DNA of 64,000 bases, taken from positions 1,579,541 to 1,643,540 of the forward strand of contig NMRA01000025.1 of NCBI GenBank assembly GCA_002633005.1. The letters run 5' to 3'. The stretch's first letter is position 1. Each line of letters starts with the position of its first letter. The notes under the pieces were generated by a model. The model ran no database searches and had not been told where the DNA came from. It saw nothing but the letters and a program-made list of their open reading frames with translations. Below, one piece after another: positions 36,737 through 49,010 of this stretch. The DNA comes from Phoronis australis (taxonomy: Eukaryota > Phoronida > Phoronidae). A program made the position numbers and the translations under genes.

Positions 36737-39700
36737 GTATTTTTTTTGTTAATTATACTCTGCATTATATATTTCAATGTGTGTTCTGGAAAGCTGTCCA
36801 CTAATAATGAATATGTGTAGCTATTCCTTCCTTTAGAAGGATTCTAAACCCTGTTTCGAGGATTTCAACCAATTCTCTTTCTGTCACCTGCTAATTAAAT
36901 GCATCATTGGCATCAATCTATCAAGTTAAAGGCAGATCAACTGAAGTCACATGCTCCCTATGTCACAGACTGGACATTATGTTCCTAGGTGGGTGGTCTT
37001 TTCCCAAAGCTGTCGTTTAATTTGCTAAAAGCATAGGTCATGCTTGTCCATTTAGTTGACAATTGGAAAGGAGTTTTCAACTTTTCCTCCAAGGGTTGTC
37101 AACGGCCACAGAGTATCATATTGTTTCAGAGAACATGGAAGGGAAAGTCGTTTTTAATATCTGATGATAGACCAAAACTGGGTTTGGTATCCTGATCAGT
37201 TACCTTGATCAATGTTTTTACTTTTTTCTATGGTGATTTACTGTTTAGCTGTCAATGTTGAATTCTTAAATGAAGCGCTTTTGGGGCTTAGATATATTAT
37301 CACTCTTATCCAATATTGAATTTTAGCCGAATGAGTTGGCAACTCAAGTCACAGGCAATGAATACTTGAGCCGTTTTCAAATTCACAATTTTAGCAAATG
37401 CTAGTAAATTGTGATTAAAGCTTTCTCTCGAGTTGGTGATGGCTTTGATTGTCATGTTTTTTATGGAAATGAGAAATGGAACCCTATTGTGGAAAGGAAT
37501 ATTTTATGAGAATGATTTTATGAAAGTGAAAGGTCTAATATGATGTGTGGTTTTTAGCTAAATAGGGCGAAGTGTGACTATTGGTGAATTTCCATCATGT
37601 TATTTAATTTTATCAAGTAATAAATAAATTTTGGTTTGATACATTTTTACTAAATATGTATGTGTATAATGAGTAATTTATTGAGCGATGTAATTTTTTG
37701 TAGCTCCACGGTGCCCAAGTTGTCGGCATACTTTGTCTGTAACCACGGAAACAATTCAGTCCTTGCCGCGGAATCGAGCTCTGGAAAATGTAATTTTTCG
37801 TTACTCTGAGGACCGCAGCCGGGCTCTGTCTGCCTCCCCGACGTGCATGCAGCAACCTGAAAAGTTGGGCAAGAAAGAGTTGCGAGACTCCGACTTTCTG
37901 GCTGAGCAAGGCACACTGTGCGATATGTGTGACCAGGCTAGCTCCTCCAATAAAGCGTCGAAGTACTGTACGCAGTGCCAAGTTTACTACTGTCTTCCGT
38001 GCCTTGATCGTTTTCATCCAAAAAAGGGTCCCCTAGCCAAGCACCGTCTCACGGCACCCGCTGAACAGAGTGGGGACAACATGTCCAGTCTCCGCTGCTC
38101 AGTACACCCTGAGGAAAATGGGAATATTTACTGCGACTGTTGCTCAATTCTAGTCTGTAGGCTGTGTCTGTGTGATGCTGAGGGCAAACATATGGGTCAT
38201 CAGTGCCTGACTCCTGAAGCGGCGGAAACTAAGATAGCGACCATAGTTAAGACCAGTAAACTTGCTCTGGAGCAACAGTTGGATAACTTGACCAGCCAGC
38301 AGGCCAGAATTAAGATGTTGCGGGATGAGACAAGTGTACGTGTCTAGTTTCTAAATTTCTAAAACACTTGAGGGCACTATTTGTTGCATTTTAGTTCACA
38401 ATCCTTGGTATGCAATGATTTTTTAAAATAGTGATGTGTAAAAGAGACTGCATTTTTATACTTGGTACGTAGAGTGATTAAATTTAGTTTGCAACTTATG
38501 TTTAATTTTGATCTATATTTTTATTTTTGTCCATGTTGCGAACATTGATCCTGTTGAGAAAATGGACTGGTTTGTTTGCAGGCTACTCATGAAAGTGCTT
38601 TGGCTCGAGTGGAAAGACAACACCACCAACTAGAGCTGGACCTAATGAGTGCCCTGGAGTCTTGTAAACACGCCATGTTGGAGAAACTTAACAACTTGAG
38701 CGTAAGTTGCATGTTAGGCCAAAGTAGTGTGTTTGGTTCTGGTATGTAGTTGGTAGGCCAAAGTAGTGTGTTTGGTTCTGGTATGTAGTTGGTAGGCCAA
38801 AGTAGTGTGTTTGGTTCTGTTATGCAGTTGTTAGGCCAAAGTAGTGTGTTTGGTTCTGGTATGTAGTTGGTTTGGAAATATATGTCTCTATGCAGCTGCT
38901 GGCCGAGAGAGCTCATTTTGTACTCGCCCCCCTCAACAAAAGAAAACTTTCCAGTGCCACTGATTTATAGTTATTTTCAAAGCAGTGACTATATCTGATT
39001 TGACAAGCCATGTTAAAATCTAATTTGAATGCATTGAGGCCTTCGAAAAGAAGACAAACTTTTGGGCAAAAACTGATGCGGACATTTTTTAAATAGGGAT
39101 GTGCAGTTTCATATGTGGGGTTGTGGACGAAGGCCGGAGAAAAAAAATGCTTTTGGGCCCCATCATAATTACGTTTTTATTAAATTTTGTCCAAAGGTGA
39201 CTTCGTGAACCTAAACTTAAGCCTTTGAGGGCTTTTGGGCTCCATTAATTTGTAGCTGGAGAATGGAAGTAGACCTCAATGATATTATCCGCTATTGTAT
39301 ACTGAAGGTAAATAGTTACAAGAATAGAGACTGTTACTTCTATGAAGTATTTTTCTACGCTTGTTTTCACTTCTTCACTAAAGCAATGCTTATCAACACC
39401 AGTTTAAATGTTTGAGAACATGTCAACAAAAGCATTATGTCCACTCCTAAAGTGTCATTCTTATTTGCTGTATTCTGCTAATAAAATTAAAAAGTCTTAG
39501 TAATAATGCTATGAAAGATGGTGTTAAAACAATGAACTGTTTCAAGCAGTGACAGAGTTGTGTTTACAACTGACGCCACTTATAGGTGGATATGACATTG
39601 TCAACAGACTATCTCACACCTTGTAACATTTGGCCGAAGTTGACTGCTCACTGTGAAGATTATCATCTGACAATTATCTGCTGCTTAGTGTATCGTGTTT

Positions 39701-41481
39701 ACAGTCAGTGGTTTCATTAGATAGCTTGTGCTCATTTTCTTAGGAATCAACACTGGCCGATCTGCAGATGTGCTACGAGACCATCCAGAACACAGAGGAG
39801 AATGCGGAACAACTAGTCATCCTATCAGACAAGTTGATGCAAAGACCCGACCGCAGAATTTCCATTGGGAAGCATGTGAGAGAACTGTCTTCCAGGACAG
39901 ATGGACTTGGAAAGAAGTGAGCTTATTGCATACATACTCGTGAAGTACGAATCATCGTGAGATTTATTCATTGTGGCTGGCTTGTGCAACTGTTATAGTT
40001 AGCACAGATTGCTTATGTACCGTTGACAGTCAGTGTTGATTCTGTCAAATTTCCTCGTTTGCTAGCCTGTAATTCAGTACAAGCCAAAAATGTTCAGACA
40101 AATTGACCCAGAATTCCATGTCATGATGAGTGGACTGAAACCGATTTCATTGTCGGGATAGTCTCCCCTCATGACTGAGAATGGAAGACAATTAACAGTA
40201 AAGTTAGTATTAAGGTGACTAAGCCATTCTATAATTAGATTTTTGCTGCCCCAGTTGCTATTATGAGGAATTTTTGCAAACTAAGACATCATGACAGGGA
40301 AAACAGTATTTCGTTTATATTTGTCTCGTAGATCTGCTTTTGTGGCAATTTGGGCGTGGCTGAAAATGATTGACTTTGCTTACAGCACCAGAAACCTGCA
40401 TGATCTATTGGAAAGCACAGTATCGAAGCAGGGTGAAAAGGTGGAACTTATGCGCAAGGCATCAGAGGAATACCATTCCAGAGCCATGGCATGTCTACAG
40501 AGATATGCATCTGGTAGGCGTGACAACCTACTCAATAATGCGCTGCAAATCCTCTCGCTGTATTCTAAATTCAGGTTGATTGGATTATGTCTGCAGTGAG
40601 CTAGATCTTCGTTCACTGGATCACATACATAGCAGGGTACATGCTGAAGCGGACCAAAGCAGAGAAAAAATAAAAGTGCTCTAATACTCCATCATAAAAT
40701 ATGTCTTTGTGCCTTGCTCTTATTAGAAATGATTATGTGCTTGAAAAGAAATGGCTCTTCGTCATCACGTCAAGTTAAGCTTACTAATTTGCGTGTCATG
40801 GTGGATCAATTCAGCCTTTGAAGTGTTTTATTGTAACTAACTTCAATTAAAGCAAAGAAGTTGTAGAGCAATGTATCATTCCAATTTTTTGCTTTTGTTC
40901 CAGACATGGCTCAGTCAGCTTGCCTTCCGTTTGTGCCACACATCATTGCTCCGACTTCCCCAGGAAAAGGAGAGAAAACTCCTGCCCGTGTGGCTAACAA
41001 GTGTCTGATCACATGGGGCTTCACATCGACCACATTTACAGCTGAACCCCTGACAGAGACGAGCATGCTGTTGGTCTCTGTGGAAAAGAACACTGCCCAC
41101 TGGGCCAACTCCATCACAGGCTATCTGTTTGGGGTTGGTCTGTCACCAACCGTATTGAGTACACGCGACTTGGTTGGCACTGATGGCAACGCATGCGGAA
41201 TATTCTGCGAGGGAGGCTCCATGCGCTACAGTCAGGGAGGGAACATAGAAGAGCTCCATCTGCTGGCTGATGTGCCATTGTTCTTGGAGCTTCGAGTCAT
41301 TTTGGAGGAATTATCACCAATGATTCTCCTGTACAAAGTGCGAAATGAAAAGTTTGGTCTGGTTATGCAAGGAAGGAAGATACTACCTTGGATGTCCAGT
41401 GAGAGTGTTCATCCCGTGTTTACTGTCAGTCAGAGGGTCAAAATGCTGTTCCCTATTAGTGACCAGTTGACCAGTGTCTAG
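36616..41481 (+). CDS. TRIM-family RING/B-box/coiled-coil E3 ubiquitin ligase, MID-like (6 exons, 583 residues)
   Basis: The joined exons give 1752 bases with consistent phases and a TAG stop. The N-terminal RING finger has all eight C3HC4 ligands (C7, C10, C22, H24, C27, C30, C44, C47). B-box 1 (C113, C116, C129, C132, C137, C140, H145, H154) and B-box 2 (C172, H175, C184, C187, C192, C195, H203, H206) follow, then a coiled coil at about 215-350 and a SPRY-like C-terminal region at about 400-575. RING and B-box 1 wording is closest to MID1/TRIM18-type class I TRIMs, so E2-dependent ubiquitin transfer is expected. No fibronectin III domain is seen, unlike MID1. The exact orthologue is not clear and substrates are unknown. 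An acceptor-like CTGTAG at 36608-36613 just before the ATG suggests an upstream untranslated exon. Confidence 0.88.
36830..37215. repeat. Dispersed repeat R2, copy 1
   Basis: Begins AAGGATTCTAAACCCTGTTT and is collinear with 45885-46290 (AAGGATACTAAACCCTGTTT). Shared blocks include CGACCAAT/CAACCAAT, TCACCT, GGTGGGTGG, and GGGTTGTC. Copy 1 of R2 abuts copy 2 of R1, within TRIM intron 1. Confidence 0.65.
37225..37575. repeat. Dispersed repeat R1, copy 2
   Basis: Collinear with 32780-33105 over about 330 bases with many substitutions. It lies in TRIM intron 1, directly after R2. Confidence 0.6.
37704..38335 (+). CDS. TRIM gene coding exon 2 (end of RING, B-boxes 1 and 2)
   Basis: A 632-base exon opening with RCPSC, the last RING ligand pair, and carrying both B-boxes and the start of the coiled coil. 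Acceptor TTTGTAG. Donor AGT|GTACGT was chosen because it alone gives the phase-0 end required by the next exon; reading through would stop five codons later. Confidence 0.9.
38582..38701 (+). CDS. TRIM gene coding exon 3 (coiled coil)
   Basis: Exactly 40 codons, rich in Leu, Glu and His with heptad-like spacing. Acceptor TTTGCAG, donor AGC|GTAAGT. Confidence 0.88.
38715..38870. repeat. 39-base minisatellite next to the exon 3 donor, 4 copies
   Basis: Units at 38715, 38754, 38793 and 38832 share TAGGCCAAAGTAGTGTGTTT and GGTATGTAG. The array begins 13 bases inside the intron, and three of the four units carry a donor-like GGTATGTA. Confidence 0.9.
39744..39916 (+). CDS. TRIM gene coding exon 4 (coiled coil/COS-like region)
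   Basis: Encodes 57 codons of helical, charged sequence ([20 protein letters not shown]). Acceptor TTCTTAG, donor AA|GTGAGC. Confidence 0.85.
40386..40513 (+). CDS. TRIM gene coding exon 5
   Basis: Encodes 42 codons, helical and charged ([20 protein letters not shown]). Acceptor CTTACAG, donor G|GTAGGC. Its phases fit exons 4 and 6. Confidence 0.85.
40904..41481 (+). CDS. TRIM gene terminal exon (SPRY-like domain)
   Basis: A single 578-base exon ending at TAG 41479-41481. It reads [31 protein letters not shown] and [15 protein letters not shown], a pattern resembling the late strands of a SPRY/B30.2 fold; the classic opening motif (HYWEV) is not evident, so the domain call is tentative. Acceptor TTCCAG. 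Confidence 0.85.
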
Positions 41482-42772
41482 TCGGTAGGAGATAAAGAAT
41501 AGTAGTGTGTCAATCAGCCACAGTCATTATCTGTACACCATATCCAGGGCTGCCAGTCATCATTCCTCTCGATCCACACTGGTGTTCTCATAAACAGAAG
41601 TTCTTTTCTCATCAACCGCATTTTGTTACTCATGACTGGTGTTCTTTTCTCTTGAACAAGTAGCATTTTGTGTGGCATATATGTTTTTGGATTGACTTAC
41701 TCCATGGTTGTAGGATGCTTAATTCATGAACAAAACCAAGATCGGTGCAATGTAAAATTTAGAAAGGCTTAAACTTGTACAAATATTGTTGAAAATACTA
41801 CAGTGAATCATTTTAAACACGTAAAAGGAGTTGGGGGTTGGCATTGGGTTACTGCAGCATATGAGATTTTGCAAGCGACCACAAAATGGCAGAAAACGTC
41901 GCTTAGTGCTTAGGGTGTAGTTACGATCGCAAATTAAGTTAACATTTTGTACAATGAGCAAACATCTTAATAGCATGAATAGGACTCCTTTGAGAGTAGC
42001 ATGTGTACTGTGTAATTTCCTTTATTTCATATTACGTTCCACAATGACTAAAACAACTTCACGTGTTGGTCTGTTGTCAAGAACCGATTCATTCAACTAA
42101 ACATACACTTCTACAAGCACTTGCGTAAAAGTCAGAATTGCCGACTATAGAGTTGTTTCACTGCAACCAGAGCTGACACACAAAGCCTGTAATACATTAG
42201 TAGCCACAAGCGAGGCTTCCATAACAGTGCAAAAGCAGACGTTTTGACTGTGTGTACGAGTACTGTCATACTGAGGTACGTAAGAAAAGAAATCTTTATG
42301 CTATTACGATCGGGTTAGAAATAAATGAATTGTGATTGATGAGAAAAAAACCAACTAGTTCATAAGAAAATAATCGACGTGTTTTAGTGAGGAAAAGATG
42401 CAGAATGTGCGTTCGGAGGAAATCTGGCAACCCGGATTTCATGAAAGTCTTTCTTTTTGGTGACAATATTTTGTTAATCAACCCAGTGGCCTATGTATTG
42501 AATTGAGTTGTCTTTATTTCGCTTGCTCATTTTGATGTGATATCAAATGGATTTTCACTGTTAATTTGTAGTATTGTTTTGGGATATTGTGATATTTGGT
42601 GATGTAATAGCCAAGAGTTGTCATCAGTCATTCTTAGTGTTGTTTATGTTTACAATATGTACAGCATTCATTTGCATTTCTTATCTTGTGTTATTTTTGA
42701 ACTTATTGATTTTTACAACAGTATTATGTTAATGAGTGTTTGAATGTGTCAATCTCAATATAGCGCGGAAAA

Positions 42773-42879
42773 TATGTTGCACACATTTTAAGTCTTGTCA
42801 GCACGCCGTCTTTTGGCCACATCACGTGACCTAATGAATATAAGTCTGAAAAGAAAGACTTAAAATGTCTGCAACACAT
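42773..42879. repeat. Short foldback repeat
   Basis: The left arm 42773-42796 (ATGTTGCACACATTTTAAGT) pairs with the right arm 42855-42879 (AAGACTTAAAATGTCTGCAA) with few mismatches across a loop of about 58 bases. It may be a tiny MITE or a decayed foldback element. Confidence 0.75.
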
Positions 42880-43114
42880 GTTAATGAGGTTCTGAAAATC
42901 ATTTTCTTTTGTGATGAAGTAAAAATTGGACTTTTATTTTGAAGTTATATAGCATTTCACTGAGTGGTGAATTTATTAAGTGACACATTCCTGACAATAG
43001 TTTGTCCTCTGTGTATTTTCAAAGCAAGTTCAAAGCTAATTGAGACCAGTTAAAATCGTCAACTTGAGACTAAATCAAGTTGAAGTGAACATAGCTGCAA
43101 ATTTCAATCCATGA

Positions 43115-43306
43115 ACATTATTGAACATTATATGAAACTGGTAACACTTGTACAACATTAAGTGACACTGGTAACACTTGTTCAACATTATGTGAAACTG
43201 GTAACACTTGTTCAACATTATGTGAAACTGGTAACACTTGTTCAACATTATGTGAAACTGGTAACACTTGTTCAACATTATGTGACACTGGTAACACTTG
43301 TTCAAC
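43115..43306. repeat. 30-base minisatellite, about 6 copies
   Basis: The unit GTAACACTTGTTCAACATTA + TGTGAAACTG is repeated with single-base changes. It produces a spurious reverse-strand MLNKCYQFHI repeat protein. Confidence 0.95.
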
Positions 43307-44639
43307 TATGAAAAAGCTCTAAAACGGTTTCCATATCAAAATAGCTTTTTAAAGGTCGCATGGCAATAGTCACTTCCGGTAAAATCTCACCAGTTTAGAA
43401 CACAGTGTGGCCAACAAGTGAAATTTTGCTTAGCTCGTCATTTTTCCGAGAAACATTTATACCACCAAATTAAATGATTTTTCATGTTCAGGTTCTGTAC
43501 CACAACTAACATCTAAGTTTTGAAAATTTGTGGACATTCACAACAAGGTTAGAAGCCCTTGGAAAGGGCATTTTTGGCGAGATTTTACCCTACAAGGGCA
43601 CCGGATTTTGAGAACTAGTTTGAAACCTGTTAGTGGAGAAAGCTGGTTTCCAAAATGCGGGACCCCTATAAGTGACTTTTGCCATGTGTAACTTGTTGAT
43701 GTTCTTGGTCACAGCTGGATTCTCAGGTGTTCGAGACATAGTTACTATTTAGTATTTAGGTATATGTGCTTAATCAAGCTATTTCTGTATGCGGAACACT
43801 TGAGTAAAATTAAAGAGCATAATTATTATAATATGTCAGTGAAACTTGATTTGTCTGAAAGAAAATGGTAGACATTGGCATCTATCACTGTACTATTAAA
43901 TGAATTTCAAAAAAGATTTGACAAAAACTCACAAATAAATCTGGTTTAAGACATGCGCTTAGGCAAGGGATAGACATCTGTTAATGAAACTTAGGTTCCT
44001 ATATGTGACCCACTCGAGTAAAAAATTGTGGAACACATTAGGCACGTGGGCCTCTATAAGTGCATTTTAAGAAAATGCGAAGTATTTCCTTCCAAACGTT
44101 GCTTCGTGTGTGAACATACCCATTATTTACTATGTCTCACGCTCATCTGGGGGTCTTGTGGTGTGTCCAAAGTATGTGTTGTTTTGCAAATAATTCTTAA
44201 TCTGATAAAGCTTTGTTTGTATAGCCAACATAGCATTACTGCATGATGGTGCCCTATATGTTTTGTTTGTTACAGACTGTTACCAACACCAAGTCAACTC
44301 GAATCATGGAAGACACGTTTGTCAGTACGTGTCTATTTGTACAGTACTATCTCTAATCAACAGTCTTCATGCCAAGTGTTGTTATAAGATTGTATGAACA
44401 AATATGCAAGAACAAACTTGGCTATGGTTTTGTTTTACATAGTATTACATTTATGTTTTTGGGTTAACTAGTCATTCCTCAGCTGTTTAGGATTTTGGAC
44501 GTTAGTCATTTTTGAAATTGTACCATTCCAGTTAAATCACCTATAAACCCATGTTCCATCCAAGAAGCGAACTTCTGATTGAGACCACTTACCACCATAA
44601 AATTGACTGCAATTTGTCCCTTAGTATGATGAGAAGTGA

Positions 44640-44875
44640 TTTCTGGGTTTGCAAGCAAGCAAGTTCATTATTCCTCGAGACCATACTCGGCGCATAAACT
44701 GATTCACCATAACAAACGACAAGCCAACTTGCAGAGCCTGGTCTCAACATGATACACTGAGACAAGCCAATTTGCACAGCCTGGTCTCAACAATAACAAA
44801 CTGTCAGTTCTTTCGAAGCCTTGAAATCACCTCAGATTTGATCGAGATACCAATATCATAATGGTATATTGTCTA
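44640..44875. repeat. Dispersed repeat R3, copy 2
   Basis: Contains a local duplication (GACAAGCCAACTTGCAGAGC and GACAAGCCAATTTGCACAGC), then AACAAACTGTCAGTTCTTTC and GAAGCCTTGAAATCACC, matching 13840-14045. Confidence 0.5.
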
Positions 44876-45884
44876 AATCAAGATGCTTTTTGTGATAAAA
44901 GATGGGTCTATAGCCGTTTTAAACATTTTCTGGACATTACAGTCCCATGCACTATACAATTTATGTTATGCAATCATTTTTATTCGCTGCATTCCAGTTC
45001 TATTTACGTAGCATCCAGATTTCTGTGTCTTGTATATGTGTAATGACTTGTGCATTATTTACCATGGTCATTCGATACAGTATTCGTCATTTTCGGTACC
45101 ACAATTTATGTAGTAATGTACACAATAACGTCACATGGAAATTGAAGAAATTCGTATCGAATGAGCATATTGTTTATGGCTCATTTGTGTCAGTATTGTT
45201 TTACATTCCAAATGTTTTTGCAGCGGCTACTTACTTAAAACTGTTGCACGCATTGTTTACCAAAATGTTTTGACGATACTTTACTGCCAATAAAGCTTTA
45301 TCATGACCTCCAGTTTTGTTGATAATGTGTTCAATATAAGTGTTGTTTCATCGTCATTCCAATTTTAAGATGCACAGTGCCAAGTGCATTAATAACACTG
45401 ACATATGTTCCTTGTTGTCCATAAACTTAGGTGATGGGAGAATTCTTTTATGTTATCTTCTTGCTCAACTTCAAAAAGTCAGTCCACTGAGATATCTCTT
45501 TTCATTACCAATTTTTAAATTGAAATCAGTTTTTGAGTGTTCGTGTTTTGTAGCTGACAAAGTTACTAATAGTCTCTTACAAATTGCCTGAAAGCTGGAT
45601 CATTGTTTTCTTTAAATTTCCCGTAGAACTGGTCTTTTTGTAAATCCAAGCCACATCTGACATTTCCAGCTTTCATATGTAATTTTGAGTTCCTTATTAT
45701 AAAATGTCTCTGGGGCAAATTAAATGCAATAGATTTAGTCAATGGTGACAATCCTATTAATTTGAGTGACACTGTTAATTTGGCTCAATCTTTAAGCATT
45801 GATTTATGAAGGAAATACACCTTGCAACAAAGCAATTAGCTAGGCATACTAATTTTGCAAAGTTTTTCCCGTTGGGATGTTAAA

Positions 45885-46290
45885 AGGATACTAAACCCTG
45901 TTTTGTTGATCTCGACCAATCCTCGTTCCGTCACCTAATAATGCCCTACTGGCGTCCCACATGAGTGATAAAAGCACATTAAAAACCCTTCATTGTCACG
46001 GGATATTATGGTACGGTGGGTGGCCTTTACCTACAGTTGCCGTGTAACTCGCCTAAAGCATAGCTAGGTCACGCTTTCCCGTTTAGCAGACTTTCTAACA
46101 AATTTTCAAATTTTGATAGAAATATTTGAGGGTTGTCGAGGGTTATAAAGCATAATTTTTTGTTTCAGCGGACTAGTCGCGTTATAATCTTTTAATAGGT
46201 CATTAACCGAGTTTGGTACACTTTTAAACTAAACATGTTTATTGTCAGATTTTGGTCAATAAATTCCGGGTGTAAAAATATTTCTGATAA
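45885..46290. repeat. Dispersed repeat R2, copy 2
   Basis: Collinear with 36830-37215, same orientation. No R1 sequence follows it, so R1 and R2 are separate families that happen to touch at 37220. Confidence 0.6.
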
Positions 46291-47579
46291 TGTATCCCTT
46301 TTTAAGCTGCAATAACAAAAGTACATTAATGTAAACAAACACAGTATGTCATGGGAAAACATGCTAAAATGGATTTGGCTGTCTTACTGGGCAATGTTGG
46401 CTTTGAAAATGATGCGAAATGAGGAACATTAGTACTACACACACTCCATGCAAGGAGAACTTGTTTACTGTGGAGGCCCGGTGAAAACTCTGTTTCACAA
46501 GACATAACTGTGCCTAGTCAGCTCACCATCTCGGGGTGGTCAAAATTCCCTAGCAAACCGCAAGTTTTTGCACACCAGACGACCTGCAATTTCACTCTCA
46601 TGATACACATTAACTTCAAGGCGTTAAGTTGCCTAAGGAATAGAGTTGTTGGTTTTCACTTTTTCACCCTTTTGACAGGCTAGTGTACTTAAATTGGGGA
46701 CAATAGCGTGTCCAGTTTATAGTCCCTGAGACTGCAATGCGTCCATTTTGCATTATTGATTTTTCTTAACAATAAACATCAGAGAGCATCTTCTTAAACT
46801 ACGCGGATATGGAGAAAAAAGTTTAACTCTTCCCCTCTACTGAACACACTTGGCCTCAATACATTCTAATGGATATCATAGCCCAGATCTATAAAATACA
46901 TGAAGATAACATGAGTAACAGTACATCATACAATTCAAATTCTTCAATAGCCTGCATAGCAGCAACACAGTGAAACGAGCTTCATCACAAAATGGCAATA
47001 GCACACGTGGTTAGAGGACAGCATTCTTGTAAGGGTATTTAGTGCAGTGGAATTTCCCAACATTCTTTTTTTAACTCTTTCCAACCGCATGGTGTCGTCA
47101 AATTGCCAAAGTTGCATGGTGGGATATTTACACAAAAGTTCCATCTCAAAATGTACTAGAATGAAAGGAATATTCTTTTGACCCCATCAACTTGAAAATG
47201 TCTTGCACACGTTATGTCAAAGGAATGATGTTTCTGTCGGTGCTCCCACAACACTAAAGCGTTCTGTAAAGAATGTTTATCACAAGACAAAAATGGTCAA
47301 GCAGGGGGTCTAGACCCTCCTTTTAATCCGCACCTGTCAAGACAAAAACCAGCAGCATATCGAGTACTTGAGTACCTGCTGCCCCCTTTATGTTTTAATA
47401 TTCATATCTTAAATGTCATATAACTAACCCCTATAAACCATGTTCAACCATTAAAACAATTTGTTCACAGTTGTAATTAATTTTAGTCTTCCAAAGCAAC
47501 ATCGTCATGTTATCTTCTGTTGAAGGTGAAATTGGCTACAATGAATGGTCGTTGCCAGTAATCCCTATTAAAGCCACAC
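46291..47579. other. Unannotated intergenic stretch
   Basis: AT-rich sequence with short open frames only; I see no gene, RNA or clear repeat in it. Confidence 0.6.
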
Positions 47580-47740
47580 TCATATTGGCTCGACGGCTCA
47601 AACTCAACCTACTACAACAAAGAACTCAATGAACCAAACATGAACAACATAGTAAAAAATATGTAAATTCTTCTCAAGCCTGAAATCATTTCTAAAGACG
47701 AGACCAATTTTATAATATTAAGCGCCATTGTTTCAAAAGA
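47580..47740. repeat. Dispersed repeat R3, copy 3
   Basis: The most diverged copy: AACAAAGAACTCAATGAACC, CTCAAGCCTGAAATCATTTC and ACCAATTTTATAAT align with the other two. Confidence 0.4.
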
Positions 47741-48094
47741 AATGGTTTTTGACAGCAGGCACGGGCTTATTGCTCAGAATACTGTCATGGATAAACGTAG
47801 TCTTTTTATTTTAGGGCCAGAATATGTTCTCGCTTTGTGCTCACACCTCCGTGTGCTGTGGTTTTCAATGAAGAAATGCAATATCCACCTTTTGATCACA
47901 TCAAACTGTAACTGACACTTGAACAACAATGAAACTTAATTTCTGAATACTACAGTAATTTTTCAACAATTTTGCTAAAAAATAATTGGCAAAATCGTAG
48001 TTTTTCTATTTTACAAAATCTGATAACCTTCCTCGGAAAAAAATGTCAAATGCCGTTTTATATGTACACAGGAGAAAACAAAATAACAGGCTAA

Positions 48095-48165
48095 AATTTT
48101 CTTAATCTTTATTTTTGCGGAGAAATTTTACAAAATATGCTATATCATGTGCTGATAAGGTAAAG
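48095..48165. repeat. Dispersed repeat R4, copy 1
   Basis: CTTAATCTTTATTTTTGCGG AGAAA with its flanks resembles 59385-59450 (CTTAATCTTTACTTTTGCGG). The extent is uncertain. Confidence 0.5.
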
Positions 48166-48689
48166 AATTACAACATAAAGACATATGCCTATTTTTGTAT
48201 TATTCACAGCAAATTGTTGGCACTTGAACATCCCATGTGCACAGCTCCTCATGAAAAGAATCCTCACCAACACCCTCACCAGTCGAGTTTATACAACTCA
48301 ACTCAGGCTCGATAACCTTAAAATCCACACCTAACAAAAAAGAAACAATGATCAAGCTTCAGCTGATTTTATCATTTTCTGGAGATTAACTTTTGTAATG
48401 AGGCGTAAAAATGCCCACCATAACATGGTCGTAAACACTGCTTCATCAGTTTTGCTGGGTGGGGCAACATAATGGGCATATTACCAAAGGTCATAAACCA
48501 GCAGTAATTCTTGGCATGGTGCATCATTACAAAAGGACATAAAGCATGTTAACAGTCCACAACTGGTAGTCCAGGGTGAAGACTGATTGTCTATGGTGGA
48601 ATCTGATTGCCCAGGGTAGTGCCATACGCTTTATGTAAATCAAGGGCAGAATTATTCTTTAAATCACCCAATTTTACTCCTTTACAACT

Positions 48690-49010
48690 ACCTGAGCAAC
48701 ATGGCTCATACATTCATGAACACAGCTCCACACCAATTATGAACACTGTTCATAGACTTGTAAACTCAGTTCACCGACTCGTAAACACCATAAATACGAC
48801 TTATGAAACAAAAAAGCATGACATCAGCACCTGTTAACATGGCTTACGGACTCTTTACCGAGTCAAGCATGTATATGTGAGGCAGTGTCATATTTTTGGG
48901 TACCTACCTACAGGCCATGTATTACGATCGAGGGGCCAAGTTTATGAGTCAGTGAGCAGTTTGTAGGCCCACAAGCCGTGTTCACGAGTGTATGAGCAAT
49001 GTTGTTCATG
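48690..49010. repeat. Degenerate short repeat of a GTTCACGAGT/ACTCGTAAAC motif
   Basis: Variants such as GACTCGTAAACACC, CTTGTAAACTCAGTTCACC, GGCTTACGGACTC and GTGTTCACGAGTG recur at irregular 20-35-base spacing in both orientations. Related motifs occur at 55790-55860. Confidence 0.5.

Larger units (their letters stand above)
41482..45300 (+). other. Region downstream of the TRIM gene, possible 3' UTR then intergenic
   Basis: No coding exon is recognisable. A canonical AATAAA is at 45289-45294, but linking it to the TRIM transcript would need a 3.8-kb 3' UTR. Repeats inside are listed separately. Confidence 0.4.

Noticed and set aside
43075-43305. A Cys/Tyr/Gln-rich repeat protein (MLNKCYQFHI units) on the minus strand
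   Set aside because: It is only the translation of a 30-base minisatellite whose unit length is divisible by three.
44947-45273. A 108-codon hydrophobic open frame, possible small membrane protein
   Set aside because: No homology, AT-driven Phe/Ile/Tyr composition, and no splice or start support; it sits near a repeat.
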